This document shows, piece by piece, positions 44,009 to 53,889 of a stretch of DNA of 64,000 nt. The position numbers and the translations under genes are program-made. The stretch is taken from NCBI GenBank assembly GCA_012656075.1, contig JAAKBF010000393.1:124001-188000 (forward strand). Reading direction: 5' to 3'. Numbering within the stretch: the stretch's first letter is position 1; every line of letters begins with the position of its first letter. Below the pieces are notes generated by a model, which searched no databases, had not been told where the DNA came from, and saw only the letters and a list, made by a program, of their open reading frames with translations. The DNA comes from Phytophthora hibernalis. Lineage: Eukaryota; Oomycota; Peronosporomycetes; Peronosporales; Peronosporaceae.

Positions 44009-44850
44009 CAGACTGTAGTGGTTGGTGGTCCATCACGTGCTGGTTGAGCCACGACATCATGTTGGCGCCGGTGACCCAGTCCATGACAAGACGTCCAATG
44101 AGCCTCCAACCCGTGTGGTTGCTGGTAATGGCCGCGTGCGACGCGTCGTGCAGCACAGGCGGCGCCTGACAGACGCCGAGGAGGGCGCCCACGCATAGTG
44201 CGCGTAGATGTTGCCGGGAAGCTGCTGGTTCATTCCCATGTAGGCGAAGACGGCCACAATAGCCACGAGCGTCATGCGCCAGAGTCCCGAGTACGAACTG
44301 CGCGGGTCCATCTTGTTGTACTTGAAGTATTGGTGCACGCGCTCGCGACACTCCTTGTAGAATCTCGTGTCAGGCTTGTACTGAGGGAACACGGAGCTTC
44401 CAACGAGCTTGCCATTCGCGTACTAGGTCAGGATCTTGTCGGCACGACTGGAGAAGGGGTGGTATGAGTCGAACGTGTCCTTGCATTCACGTTCAGAGTG
44501 GAGCAGCACGAGCTCACGACCACCAGGGTAACGGTCCGCCCATTCTGGTGGTGGGACAACAAGCGGCAGCGTCAGTACAAGAGGAGACACTGGATAGAGT
44601 TGATACACACGCACCAGGCACGTCGTACACGACGCCGCGGATGATGACCCAGGCGCTCTTGGCCGTGTTGTGCTTGCTCACGTCCTGCCACGTGTACGTG
44701 CCGCTGTCCTTGTCACTGGCAGCAGCAGCAGCGGGTTTGCGCTGGTGCAAACGCACAAAATAGTGAGTGGAAGGTAATTACAGGACCAGTCGGGAGGAAT
44801 ATCCACACACCGTTGGCGATCACGCCCTTGTTGGTCTCGATGGGGGCCAT
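44009..44850 (-). pseudogene. Front-end (delta-5-type) fatty-acid desaturase, truncated
   Basis: N-terminal half of a cytochrome b5-fused membrane desaturase used for arachidonic and eicosapentaenoic acid synthesis. Likely start ATG at 44850 (MAPIETNK), followed by a short intron. The b5 domain reads TWQDVSKHNTAKSAWVIIRG, then after a GTGCGT...CACCAG intron EWADRYPGGRELVLL; the expected haem ligand His in H-P-G-G is Tyr here. A TAG interrupts KILT-YANGKLVG. Transmembrane coding and the first His box, LHDASHAAI, follow after a one-base shift. The second box region reads NQHVMDHQ and coding stops at about 44010. The third box is absent, so no active enzyme can result. Confidence 0.8.
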
Positions 44851-45565
44851 GGCAACTTCGATAGTGACTGGCAGTGGCGCGTGCGTGAAGATTCGCTGTA
44901 AATCACGAAGATGGCGTACGTCGATGTACTGACCCGTGTAGTAGTGTTTGTAACCCAACACAATGGACACCAGCGCCACGGCTGAGCAAGCGAACTGCAA
45001 GGTTCGGCCGGTGCTGCGAACAATCTTCATGTCCGGGTGCTGCGAGACTTCGGATACGTGTTCATCTTCATCGTGGTGTCGCGTGCTGGCGCTACTGTCG
45101 GTGCGCTGGAGTGTCCGCTAGTACAACATTCGCTTCGAGCACTTGCACAAACTACTTCATAGTTTAAGCTTTGCTACAACTCATTTATTTGCTGTTGTAT
45201 ACACTCTCCTTTGCGTTCATACACTACGAACGTGTGGCACTGCCTACGCTTCGGGTGCATCTACACTCAGCAATGTGTGGGCATTCCTTTTTATTATGTG
45301 TGTGCCCACATCACTACTTGTGAGTGGGCATATCACTATTTGTGGTGGTCAAATCTCAAGCTTTGGTGGTCCTCCCGCAGGTCGCTTTTACGCACTTCGT
45401 AAAAGAATATTCGTTGTAGTAGGTAGTTAATAAAGCAGAAAGTTTTATCCAGGGCGACAAGTCGGGTTTTAGAAATGATGAAGTCTGAAATAGAACTCTA
45501 AAATAGAGGTAAAAATATCTGCAAACAACAACGTAGTACTATTAATAGTAGTACTACGTAGTATT

Positions 45566-45698
45566 ATGTTCTTTAAAATGGTCATTGATCCAGAATTTTT
45601 CCAGGCCTGTACTTGAACACTAATAAAGATATATGATATGTTCTTTATTATGGTCTTTGATCCAGAGTTTTCCAGGCCTGTACTTGAACGCTGATTTT
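45566..45698. repeat. Tandem duplication of about 60 bp, period about 73
   Basis: ATGTTCTTTAAAATGGTC... CCAGGCCTGTACTTGAAC (first copy, ends about 45620) recurs with about six changes from 45638 to about 45698. Confidence 0.75.
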
Positions 45699-46365
45699 CA
45701 AGGTCTCAGCGCGTTCCGAGGCACGGTGCTCCGAATATACTTTGCCTTCAATCACCTCGTTCAGTACCGCACCACCACTTTGTTGACCACCTCGTTCACG
45801 ACTTTTGTTGTTGATCTCAACGGTTGGAAGTCCAGGAACGTGGGTTACGTAATGAGGACGCTCTGACCTTTGAAGGCGGTGACCGAGTCACATTCCTGCA
45901 CTCGGAGGTCAAAACTCCAGCACGTTGCAACTTTCAAATTGGAAGTCCCGTTGTGAACAGGTCGAGCGAGTTCCAACGTGTCGTGGACGTCAACCACCGA
46001 TGCTGGTTGCAGGTTGCCAGAGAAATCAGCACCGAGCTGAAGGCTATCGCGAGACGTGTCACATTGACGTGGCGAGGCACCAATATCCGTTCCCTTATTA
46101 TTGATTTCTTTCACTCCAGCGGACTTTCAGCCAAGATGACGTTCTTGCTGTCCACCTACTCAGCGTCTATGATGCCGTTTTTTGCCGACATAGACGAATA
46201 CTACGAAATCCAAGCTGTAGTCAGCCGATCAGCCACACACCCACTGGTTTAGTCTGTTTAAGGCTTATGTCGTATTTGAATCAAACCTGGTTCACGTACT
46301 CGAACAGCTTCCAACAGTCTGCGATTTTCAAGAGTTACTTCGAGGTCGCGTAGTCATCTTTTCCG

Positions 46366-46452
46366 TAAATTTTTGTGACCTAGGCTTGATGCTCGAGTTT
46401 TGCTTTCGTAATTTTTGTGACCTAGGCTTGATGCTCGAGATTTGCTTTCGTC
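46366..46452. repeat. Tandem duplication of about 43 bp
   Basis: The words TTTTTGTGACCTAGGCTTGA and TGCTCGAG(T/A)TTTGCTTTCGT occur twice in direct succession, almost identical. A recent duplication. Confidence 0.8.
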
Positions 46453-48811
46453 ACTAGTCTTGATATACCCGAATGGCTCACAACACTGTGGTCACCAGAG
46501 GTCGGAATTAAATCGAACAATACAATAATTAATTGTGTTTTCCAATTAAAATATGTATTATTGGGGTTCGTCGATTCCAAAACAATATTATATTGCCACA
46601 ATATTGACAATAAATACTTTAAAAAATAGCGATCACGGATGGTTGTAGCAGTCGTGCGCCCGTTAATAGATAGGATAAGCGTTTTGATTAAAAGATTTTA
46701 TCTTAGGCTTTGTATGGAAATAAAATTTGATTTGTACCACGGGGGATAAAGAAATCTTTATCCCCCACACTAGTCGTACCACGCATTATAAAGATTAAAC
46801 CCCGCAAACACCACCCAGGTGTCATGTGACCTGGCGGAGCTCGTGCTAGAGGGCTACACCTACTACATGTATTGGTTGGTTGGGTCGAAACTGGAAGTTG
46901 AATGTAGCCATGTCGAGCTCAAACTTTTGCGCTTCGTGCAGCAGTGCCCCTGAAAGCGGAATTGCGCTTAGATGTAGTGCATGTAGTAGATTAGCACTAC
47001 CGGCATAAGCGTTGTAGTTATAACGTTAGTGTATGGAAGTCAGTGGAAATTTTGGCTAGCGTTAGCTTACTTTTACGTGAACTTTACAAAAGGTAATTCT
47101 GTTGACTAAGATGCATGCATCAGATATCAGATGCAATAAGATCCTTCCACCCCTAAATATGATGCATGCATCAAACCAACAGTACCCGCGTCATTATTCC
47201 GACACGAACGCCTGGGGCGAGAGGAAGAGGAAGTAGTGGAAGGCGCGTTTATGTAACAGTACAATATAAATTGCGGCAATATTTATAATTGCTTCACCAG
47301 GAATTGCAATTTTTATTATTGAGATGACGGCTGTTCAATACAATTTCATACTGAATTGGCGGACCTCTGGTGGTCACCCACAACCGTTTAGGTTGCTGAA
47401 ACTAGTGAAAGATGGACTAACAGTGTGGGCTCGCAGTTTTGAGCTGAATTTCCATCAAACTCAAGCACCGATACCTCCAGTCTCAAAGTAGTCACCAGTG
47501 TCGCTGCCTAGCGGAATGTAAACTGTGGACACAAGCGATTGGGTGGAACTCACGCCTGAAAGCGAGTTGATGTGACATCAACTTCGCTACACTTTGTTGC
47601 TGCTCATTCTCAAATTCGCCAGCAAGTATACCAGCCCGGATATCCTCTACAATGTCGGTGACAAGTTTCATTGCAGCCCCTGACGCCAAAATCACTCCAG
47701 TCCCGGCCGCTTTCGAATCCGCAATTTCCATCGCGGTTGGAAACTCGAAAACGCCAGCTCTGGCGATAACCTTTTCAGCTGCGTTGCGAAAGTGGCATCT
47801 TCAATTGCTGCACAGATTACTGGCCCTGGAGCTAGCGACGAACATAATACCGAGGAAAGCCACAACAGCTCAAGCAACCCGAGCCTGAAATTGTCGTAAT
47901 CGAAGAGATTGATCGTGGGAACCAGGAATTTAGAGGGACCCCACAGGATGACAAGGAGGCTGCCGGGGCCTTGGATAACGACGTGGATCGGGCGCGCAAT
48001 AACTGGCTGGAGCTGCGAGCTCGTGTGCAAAGTGTCGACCCTCGAGTCTTTGCCTACAAAAAGACCCCAAGTATCTGCAGCAGTGCGCGGAAGCTAAGCA
48101 GCGACGCGCCGCATTGACGCCTAGCGCCCCCGTTTGGCAGCCCTAATCAAAGACGATCGACCGAAAATTTACAGCCAACAGCGTCAGCCTCCCGCTGCAA
48201 CCCGTAGACTCGCTGTAGAGTTGTTCTGTCATATACCACGAAATGAATTCAATCAAAATCATCTCATCCTCTACAGAGCTTTCAACCAGCATAATGGAGC
48301 TACAGCCCATGCAAAGACAGACACGTCTGAAATCTCGATGACCAACCAATGCATTCATTCCAGCCACCATGTATGGCGATAAGAACCATTCCACCGTCGT
48401 GCTGTGCTACCTGTAGAGCAATGCTGAGCACGATTGCGAGCACAAAACTCGTCTGTGGCTCGGAGCTCGTCGCACACAGATTGCACGGTTGCAGCGTTGT
48501 CGAACGTCAGCCGTGGGATCCTCCATCGCTTCGAACTGCAGTAGCGCCACCGAGACGCAAAAACTCATGAACGTCCTCGAGGCTCGTGAACTCGAGCACC
48601 TGAGTAAACCGTGCGTTATGAGATTGTCACCTGCGTGCTTCACCCCACATGAAATGAATCTGAAATAAGTCGGTGCTCGTTTTACCGCTATTGATCATGT
48701 AGTTGAGCGTCGCAAACGCCATGATCAGCATTGCCATCACCGCTTTCGATTGTGCTCCCAGCAGACGCGACGCAGCACCGCGCGACCACTTTCGCTTACG
48801 ATCATCAAAAC

Positions 48812-49216
48812 ATGTCGACCCCCGAGCCGCGCATTGACGATGACGGACACCGCCTGGTGCTGCATCCTCCAACGGGTTTGCTCGTCAAAGTGCCGGTAGA
48901 TACTCGCACCAGTGCACCCAGTAGTCCTCAGGACGAGCTTTTATGCAAGTACAAAGGTTCACGCTGCTCGCAACCTCGAAGTCTGAAACGCAACGGAGAG
49001 CTGCACAACCTGTGCGAACTTCACCGCGAGCGAGCGAAGGCCAACCAAGGTCGCTTCGATGCCAGACTGCGACAACGACGGCAGCTAGACCAGGCCGAAC
49101 CACCGTCCGAAGACGGTTTGGACCTCCCTGAACCGATCCCAGTGTCGGACAACTCCCCAACTCAACCTTTGGACGAGTGGAAAGCGGACCTGCTACTGGA
49201 GACCTTCCAGGACTAG
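48812..49216 (+). CDS. Small basic protein with C-x6-C-x12-H-x2-C-x2-H motif (copy A)
   Basis: 134 residues, no intron, ATG at 48812. N-terminus MSTPEPRIDDDGHRLV followed by LHPPTGLLVKVP. The core is LLCKYKGSRC, then an Arg/Lys-rich spacer with KRNGELHNLCELHRERAKAN. The Cys/His spacing suggests a single zinc site with a strongly basic face, so nucleic-acid binding is plausible; function unknown. The C-terminus is acidic with LPEPIPVSDN and a final DEWKADLLLETFQD, a short amphipathic segment that could bind a partner. Copies B (49954), C (58931) and D (61390) share the core; A and B also share the N-terminal DDDGH-LV and are tandem duplicates on the same strand. Confidence 0.75.
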   Translation: MSTPEPRIDDDGHRLVLHPPTGLLVKVPVDTRTSAPSSPQDELLCKYKGSRCSQPRSLKRNGELHNLCELHRERAKANQGRFDARLRQRRQLDQAEPPSEDGLDLPEPIPVSDNSPTQPLDEWKADLLLETFQD

Positions 49217-49953
49217 AGACCCCGTTACCAACTATCTAGATTCGTAGCTCCTGGTAGAGTAGTGCGTTCAATTCATCCGTTGAGTGTCTTGAATTGCTTC
49301 TTGTACTTCGACCGATTGACTCTGCCATGCTTTTGGACGGTGCAGGAGTCTGACTCATTGAGTCAACACGACCCTAGACTCTACGCTAGAGAGCGAGGCA
49401 CGCAGCGTGAAAATTTACAGAAGCGCGTCAACTCAAGTGCGGCCTGATCTTGATAACGTTGCCAGTGTATTGCCAGCTTGGGACTGTGTTCACGGGGATT
49501 TGCTCCGCTGCCTTCTGCAGGAAGATCGGAGACCGCTGTCGACGAGGTTCTGCCGGACCTCGGACCTCGTGCGAGAGGTGGTACAGGGTGGCGGACTTTG
49601 CCGACCTGGTGGCGGGTGAGCTGCTGTCGCACGAGGTTTCTACCGACGCAGCGAAGCTCGTGACAGCCAAAACTCGCAACAATTTAGTCCAGTGCATGCA
49701 GCGCCACGCTGGACAAGGCGACAGTTCTTGTTAGTCATCACCATTTGTCAGCACTATCGGGTACCTCGAGCCTGGATCGGCGTGTTGCTCCATCACGCTG
49801 ACTACATGTATTTAACTGAAGCCTTCGTCGGGCATCGACAGACAGCGGTCTCTTTCTCTCGAGGCCCGTCTCCCGCTCGGCCTACGTCAGTGCTCCCACC
49901 CCGAAGGCCGGAGGCTCCAGCACTCGCGATTTTCCACATCAGAGAGCAGGAAA
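49217..49953. other. Spacer between copies A and B
   Basis: About 740 bp. ORFs exist on both strands, but none has a motif or a family resemblance to its neighbours. TACATGTA at 49803-49810. Confidence 0.35.
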
Positions 49954-50475
49954 ATGGACCCGAACCAACTGCGCGGCATCACCATCGACGACGATGGCCA
50001 CAAACTCGTGCAGCTCGCCACAGGCCGCGTCGCGGTGCCGTTTGACCCGCTGTACGAGGCCGAGCGCGCCGCCGCAGCCGTCGCCGCCGCCACTGACCCG
50101 CCCGACGCACTGCGCTGCAAGTACAAAAGCACGCGCTGCATGAATGCGCGCGCCAAGAAGCGGAACGGAGAGCTGCACAACTTCTGCCAGATGCACCGAG
50201 AACGCGCCAACCAGAACCAGCGCAACTCGGAGCTGCGCAAGCGGAGCAGCAAGCAGCCGCAGACGCGCAGTCGACGCAAAGGGTCCCACTCGAGTGCAGT
50301 TGAGGACAACCAGCAGGACGAGGACGAGAAGTTTGGCTATTTACCGTCCGATGCGAGTCCCATGAACCTCCCAGAGCCGCTGCAGGAGTCCGACAGTCCA
50401 CATCCTGGACCCACCTACGACGAATTAAAGGAGACCGCCATGCTGCTGAGCTTCCCAGACAGAGACCGGGAGTGA
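49954..50475 (+). CDS. Small basic protein with C-x6-C-x12-H-x2-C-x2-H motif (copy B)
   Basis: 173 residues, single exon, ATG at 49954. N-terminus ITIDDDGHKLVQLATGRVAV parallels copy A. The core is LRCKYKSTRC, then KKRNGELHNFCQMHRERANQ, followed by a Lys/Arg tail (RKRSSKQPQTRSRRKG) that could serve as a nuclear localisation signal. The C-terminus MNLPEPLQESDSPHPG...ETAMLLSFPD matches the copy A ending in pattern (LPEP, then a hydrophobic LL.(S/T)F). The frame is fully open, so this member looks functional. Confidence 0.78.
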   Translation: MDPNQLRGITIDDDGHKLVQLATGRVAVPFDPLYEAERAAAAVAAATDPPDALRCKYKSTRCMNARAKKRNGELHNFCQMHRERANQNQRNSELRKRSSKQPQTRSRRKGSHSSAVEDNQQDEDEKFGYLPSDASPMNLPEPLQESDSPHPGPTYDELKETAMLLSFPDRDRE

Positions 50476-50711
50476 GCGAGTATACAGGACTCTTCCAATT
50501 CACTCGTCAACGAGTACCCAAATTGTCCCTATGTGTCCCCATTTCGTCACGATTAGAAGATCATTTGCCTTGACCCGCAGGACGTTGCTACCAGCTGTCG
50601 CGGCTTCAACATGTCCTAAGTTGCTATAATCGTCCTTTTTAAAGTTGCATTATACGTACAAGACACAAAAGAGAAGTACCGGACTTGCCCCATCCTGCGT
50701 GGTCCAAAATC

Positions 50712-51932
50712 ATGAGCGCGCCGTCCTGCCACCGAGCGTCCTACTCGCTCGACGAGAAGCGCCGCGTCCTGGAGCATCTGCGCGTCTCAGGACGCGTGCG
50801 CGACACCATCGATCACTTCTACCCGCAGCTGCCGCCCGAGAGCTACGACGGGCGGCGGCGCCTCGTCCTGAACTGGCGCCGCAATGCGCGCGAGATCCTG
50901 CAGGGCGCCTCCACACGCCAAGGAGCCGCCAGGAAGCGGATGCGCAGGCCAAAGAACCAAAAACCCAAACCGCCGCGTCCTAGGGGTCTCGAACCTGAAA
51001 TGGAGCAGCAGGACGAACCCAGTTCGGCCGAAAATGAGTACGAAGTGGACGACTTCGAGCCCATTTTTCTCAAACGAGGTCGACCCAGCACGAAGGAGAC
51101 CCAAATAAGACCGGACGAGACTCAAATAAGAGCCCAATTTCAGGACGAGGACCAATTTCAGGATGAAGACCGATTTCAGGATGAAGAGCAGGACGGCATC
51201 CAGGACCTGATTGCCAGTGCCGTGGAGCAGTCCCTGACGAAGCAGTCGCAGCTGCGTGCAGAAGAGGAGGCTGAGATGGTCTCAGGATCAGAATTTGGTA
51301 ACGACCAGGACCTAGACGAAGGAAAAAACGACGACTTGGACCTGAACAGTGAAGACACCAACTCAGTGGAGACCAAACCTGCAAAATTCACGAGACGCTC
51401 CTTCTCTCTGGACGAGAAACGGCGCGTCCTGGAACATTTGGCCAAGGCCAAAAATGTCCGCGAGACCATCGACAAGTTTTATCCAAACCTGCCGCCCGAA
51501 GAATTCAAGACGCGCCGTAGGACGATCTGGCGGTGGAGGAAAAGCGCCGAGCAGATCTTGGCCGGCTGCGCGGACGACAAGGCCAGTGCGAGGAAGAAAA
51601 TGCGGCCCCGGGGGATCGTCTGCCACCGAGCACCGAGACATGTGGAGCCGCAGGACGTGGTCGATCGGCTGCTCACAACGGCCAAGAAGTCGGAGCTGAA
51701 GAGGAAAGGCAGCCGAGTGCTCAGACCAGCCCCACCTACGCCAGGATTGTTACCAGAGCGGCAGGTTGACTCGCTTGTGTTTTCTGCGCTGGGTTTGCCT
51801 CCCACGACGCAGTTTCCGCTCATTCTGCCGGCTCCAACGAGTTCGAGTGAGGTGGTACCAGCTGCGACTGCTGCGCCGACGATGAGGTCTTTGAAGCACG
51901 GCGAAGCGATATTCGCAATTCGCCGACGATGA
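50712..51932 (+). CDS. Protein with two helix-turn-helix-like repeats
   Basis: 406 residues, single exon, ATG at 50712 (MSAPSCHRAS). A domain of about 58 residues occurs twice: YSLDEKRRVLEHLRVSGRVR...WRRNAREILQGA (residues about 10-66) and FSLDEKRRVLEHLAKAKNVR...WRKSAEQILAGC (about 232-288). Each has the look of a transposase-type or Psq/CENP-B-like helix-turn-helix, with the pattern E-K-R-x-V-L-E-x-L, then R-x-T-I-D-x-F-Y-P, then W-R. Each is followed by a basic stretch with KRMRR or KKMRPRG. The linker is acidic with a QFQDED repeat. I infer a nuclear DNA-binding protein, perhaps derived from a transposase; no catalytic triad is present. The two domains are about 55-60% identical by eye. 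Confidence 0.7.
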   Translation: MSAPSCHRASYSLDEKRRVLEHLRVSGRVRDTIDHFYPQLPPESYDGRRRLVLNWRRNAREILQGASTRQGAARKRMRRPKNQKPKPPRPRGLEPEMEQQDEPSSAENEYEVDDFEPIFLKRGRPSTKETQIRPDETQIRAQFQDEDQFQDEDRFQDEEQDGIQDLIASAVEQSLTKQSQLRAEEEAEMVSGSEFGNDQDLDEGKNDDLDLNSEDTNSVETKPAKFTRRSFSLDEKRRVLEHLAKAKNVRETIDKFYPNLPPEEFKTRRRTIWRWRKSAEQILAGCADDKASARKKMRPRGIVCHRAPRHVEPQDVVDRLLTTAKKSELKRKGSRVLRPAPPTPGLLPERQVDSLVFSALGLPPTTQFPLILPAPTSSSEVVPAATAAPTMRSLKHGEAIFAIRRR

Positions 51933-52011
51933 TTTTTCACAATGTGAAGTTCATTCAGCGAGGAACAGGTTGTACATGTATTGCTATCTGATTAATCTAA
52001 CGTGTGTCGTC

Positions 52012-53889
52012 TTAAGACGTTAGGTCTTGCGGCTTGGTCACGCTCTTAGGTTTCTCTGGAATTACAGCCTGCCGATTCGACTCGAGTGTCGTTGCAAGCC
52101 ACGGAGCTTGGTCGGGGTTTAATACTACGATCGTCTTCATGCGCTTTGGTGGCTCTATTGGCTCAGCCGGTGCTGGCTCCGGCAGAATGCTCCCACGATG
52201 TGCTACCCCTAGATCGGTTGATCTGACCGCATTGTCGGCTTGGGACAGCATGGGCTGAAGTAGGCGGCCGAATCGACGGCATCGGAAGGTGTAGCCCAGC
52301 GCGATGAACAGAAGTAGCGTGAGACCCTCATCCGCCACGAACGACGTCCATTCGGACGAGTGATGCGTGGCGTCGTTAACGAGCCTCACAATGCCCAAGA
52401 TGCAGGACAAGAAAATGTACGCTGCCAGCAACGCACGGAAGTGGTGGAACAGCTTGAACTTCGTGTACACAGGCGTCAGTTGGGGGTCCAGATCGAGCTG
52501 GCGCACCATCGCTAGCTGGTATTTGAGCATATTCAGGTTGAACGCCGAATTGTACCAGACCATGAACACAACGCAAGCCCAAGAAAGGCCCCAAACAATC
52601 ACAACAGCCATCTGCTTGTCGGTTGCATGCTTGAGAATGGCGAAGGATCCTGCCCAACTCAGCGTCACGAATCGGATCCACTGAACTTCGCGCGGGACTA
52701 ACGAAGGACGCGTTATTTTCCAGCCTTTCGCGATGACGACTATTACCTCTGCAAACACTGCAAGTGCTAGTAGCTGAGCCAATAATGTGGCATTCTGAAC
52801 GAGGCTGCGAGCTGTGCCTGCAAGCTTGTCTTCAGCGTAGAGATCTCCGAAAGTCAGGACCGAGTACAGCATTTGGGTGATTGGTATGAATTTCATCTTG
52901 TGCTGGAGCTCAACGACAGCATCGCGTGCTGCTGCGCGGATATGCACGACCCACACAAACGAGGTGATGCCCCAGATGAGCGTACTCAACCCGTAGGAAA
53001 TCGCCTGGAAATTTGTCGTTTTGCCCAGGCAGTCTCCCTGTGAGTTGCACAGATTCATCGACACGGTGCCTCGAATCGTTGGAGGCAGGGGCGGTGAGAT
53101 TGTACACCCTTCGTCCTCCGCTAAACCTGAAATGTAGCTAGTGTACGACATCGGGTAATTCTTCGGGCAGTAAAAGCACGAATCCTTGTGGCCGACGCCC
53201 GGAGGATTCTTCAGACAGGATCGAAGGATTCCAGCCTGACCGCCCATGGTTTCACATGAATCAATGAAGAAAATCACATTTCTCGAGCTGCTGCTACTTG
53301 ATCTGGAGTCTCTTTTGTCGCCATCTGCACTCCGAGAAAGCAGTGAATACGATGTCGGGGTCATTCCGGTCATGGAACCCGTCACAACCTTGAAGGACTG
53401 GTACACAAATTCATCCGAAGATTCGTCTTCAAGCGGGAAGGACTGACAGTAATAATCTAGCGTGCGGTTTGTCATCGCGCAGTACGACGGAACGTGGATC
53501 TTGGATATACTGTCATCATTCGGCGGCAAGTCAAGAAATTCTCTTACTGCATCGCCCTCGCACGCAAGCAGGTAAAGCATATCGCGTCCTTCATCAACTT
53601 GGGGAACCGCGATGGTTAGCAGGATACTCAGTGCGATCTCAAAGCTTCCATCATCTCCGAGATCATATTCAGCCAGATACTGCAGGCGCGAGGAGTAACT
53701 CTCTACGGTCACTTGGTGGTAGTAGTCCGGATCGTTGGAAGATGTTAAAGGTGTAGATGTGTACGGCATGGTCATGTCTGCTTGTGCGACGGGTAAACTG
53801 GTAATGCCGAGCAACGCGAGTACCACTAATCCTATCAAAGATCTGTGGTCATTGGAATGCCGCCGTTTTGAGATGCTTTGAGTCGACAT
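52012..53889 (-). CDS. Signal-peptide seven-helix receptor-like protein, copy 1
   Basis: 625 residues, single exon; ATG at 53889 chosen because it precedes a clear signal peptide (LIGLVVLALLGITSLPVAQA). A Cys-containing ectodomain of about 270 residues follows (YCAMTNRTLDYYCQSFPLED, then IDSCETMGGQAGILRSCLKN and SCFYCPKNYP). Seven hydrophobic helices come next, for example LSTLIWGITSFVWVVHI, LLAQLLALAVFAEVIVVIA, FVTLSWAGSFAIL and LLAAYIFLSCILGIVRL. The cytosolic tail ends in PKSVTKPQDLTS. The architecture (secreted N-domain plus 7TM) resembles GOST/GPR180-type receptors; exact family not certain. A paralogue in opposite orientation lies at 56149. Confidence 0.75.
   Translation of the reverse strand: MSTQSISKRRHSNDHRSLIGLVVLALLGITSLPVAQADMTMPYTSTPLTSSNDPDYYHQVTVESYSSRLQYLAEYDLGDDGSFEIALSILLTIAVPQVDEGRDMLYLLACEGDAVREFLDLPPNDDSISKIHVPSYCAMTNRTLDYYCQSFPLEDESSDEFVYQSFKVVTGSMTGMTPTSYSLLSRSADGDKRDSRSSSSSSRNVIFFIDSCETMGGQAGILRSCLKNPPGVGHKDSCFYCPKNYPMSYTSYISGLAEDEGCTISPPLPPTIRGTVSMNLCNSQGDCLGKTTNFQAISYGLSTLIWGITSFVWVVHIRAAARDAVVELQHKMKFIPITQMLYSVLTFGDLYAEDKLAGTARSLVQNATLLAQLLALAVFAEVIVVIAKGWKITRPSLVPREVQWIRFVTLSWAGSFAILKHATDKQMAVVIVWGLSWACVVFMVWYNSAFNLNMLKYQLAMVRQLDLDPQLTPVYTKFKLFHHFRALLAAYIFLSCILGIVRLVNDATHHSSEWTSFVADEGLTLLLFIALGYTFRCRRFGRLLQPMLSQADNAVRSTDLGVAHRGSILPEPAPAEPIEPPKRMKTIVVLNPDQAPWLATTLESNRQAVIPEKPKSVTKPQDLTS

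Larger units (their letters stand above)
44851..48811. other. 4-kb gene-poor, AT-rich interval
   Basis: No intact gene supported. It contains direct repeats (listed separately), TATTAATA at 45540-45547 inside a run of GTAGTACTA palindromes, TACATGTA at 46864-46871, TAACGTTA at 47031-47038, and GATGCATGCATC twice (near 47110 and 47160). The minus strand at 47790-47540 reads like a protein piece (EKVIARAGVFEFPTAMEIAD, then VILASGAAMKLVTDIVEDI), unassigned. Confidence 0.35.

Noticed and set aside
45824..46252. 142-codon plus-strand ORF in the gene-poor interval
   Set aside because: No recognisable domain, no good start context and no neighbouring exon; not reported as a gene.
48143..48643. Minus-strand ORFs upstream of copy A (for example starting MEWFLSPYMVAGMNALVGHR)
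   Set aside because: Two short frames with some protein-like composition but no family, and stops between them; too weak to call.
49428..49697. Minus-strand ORF starting MHWTKLLRVLAVTSFAASVE, with a signal-peptide look (possible secreted effector)
   Set aside because: No RXLR, EER or cysteine pattern, no family support, and it overlaps equally long ORFs on the other strand.
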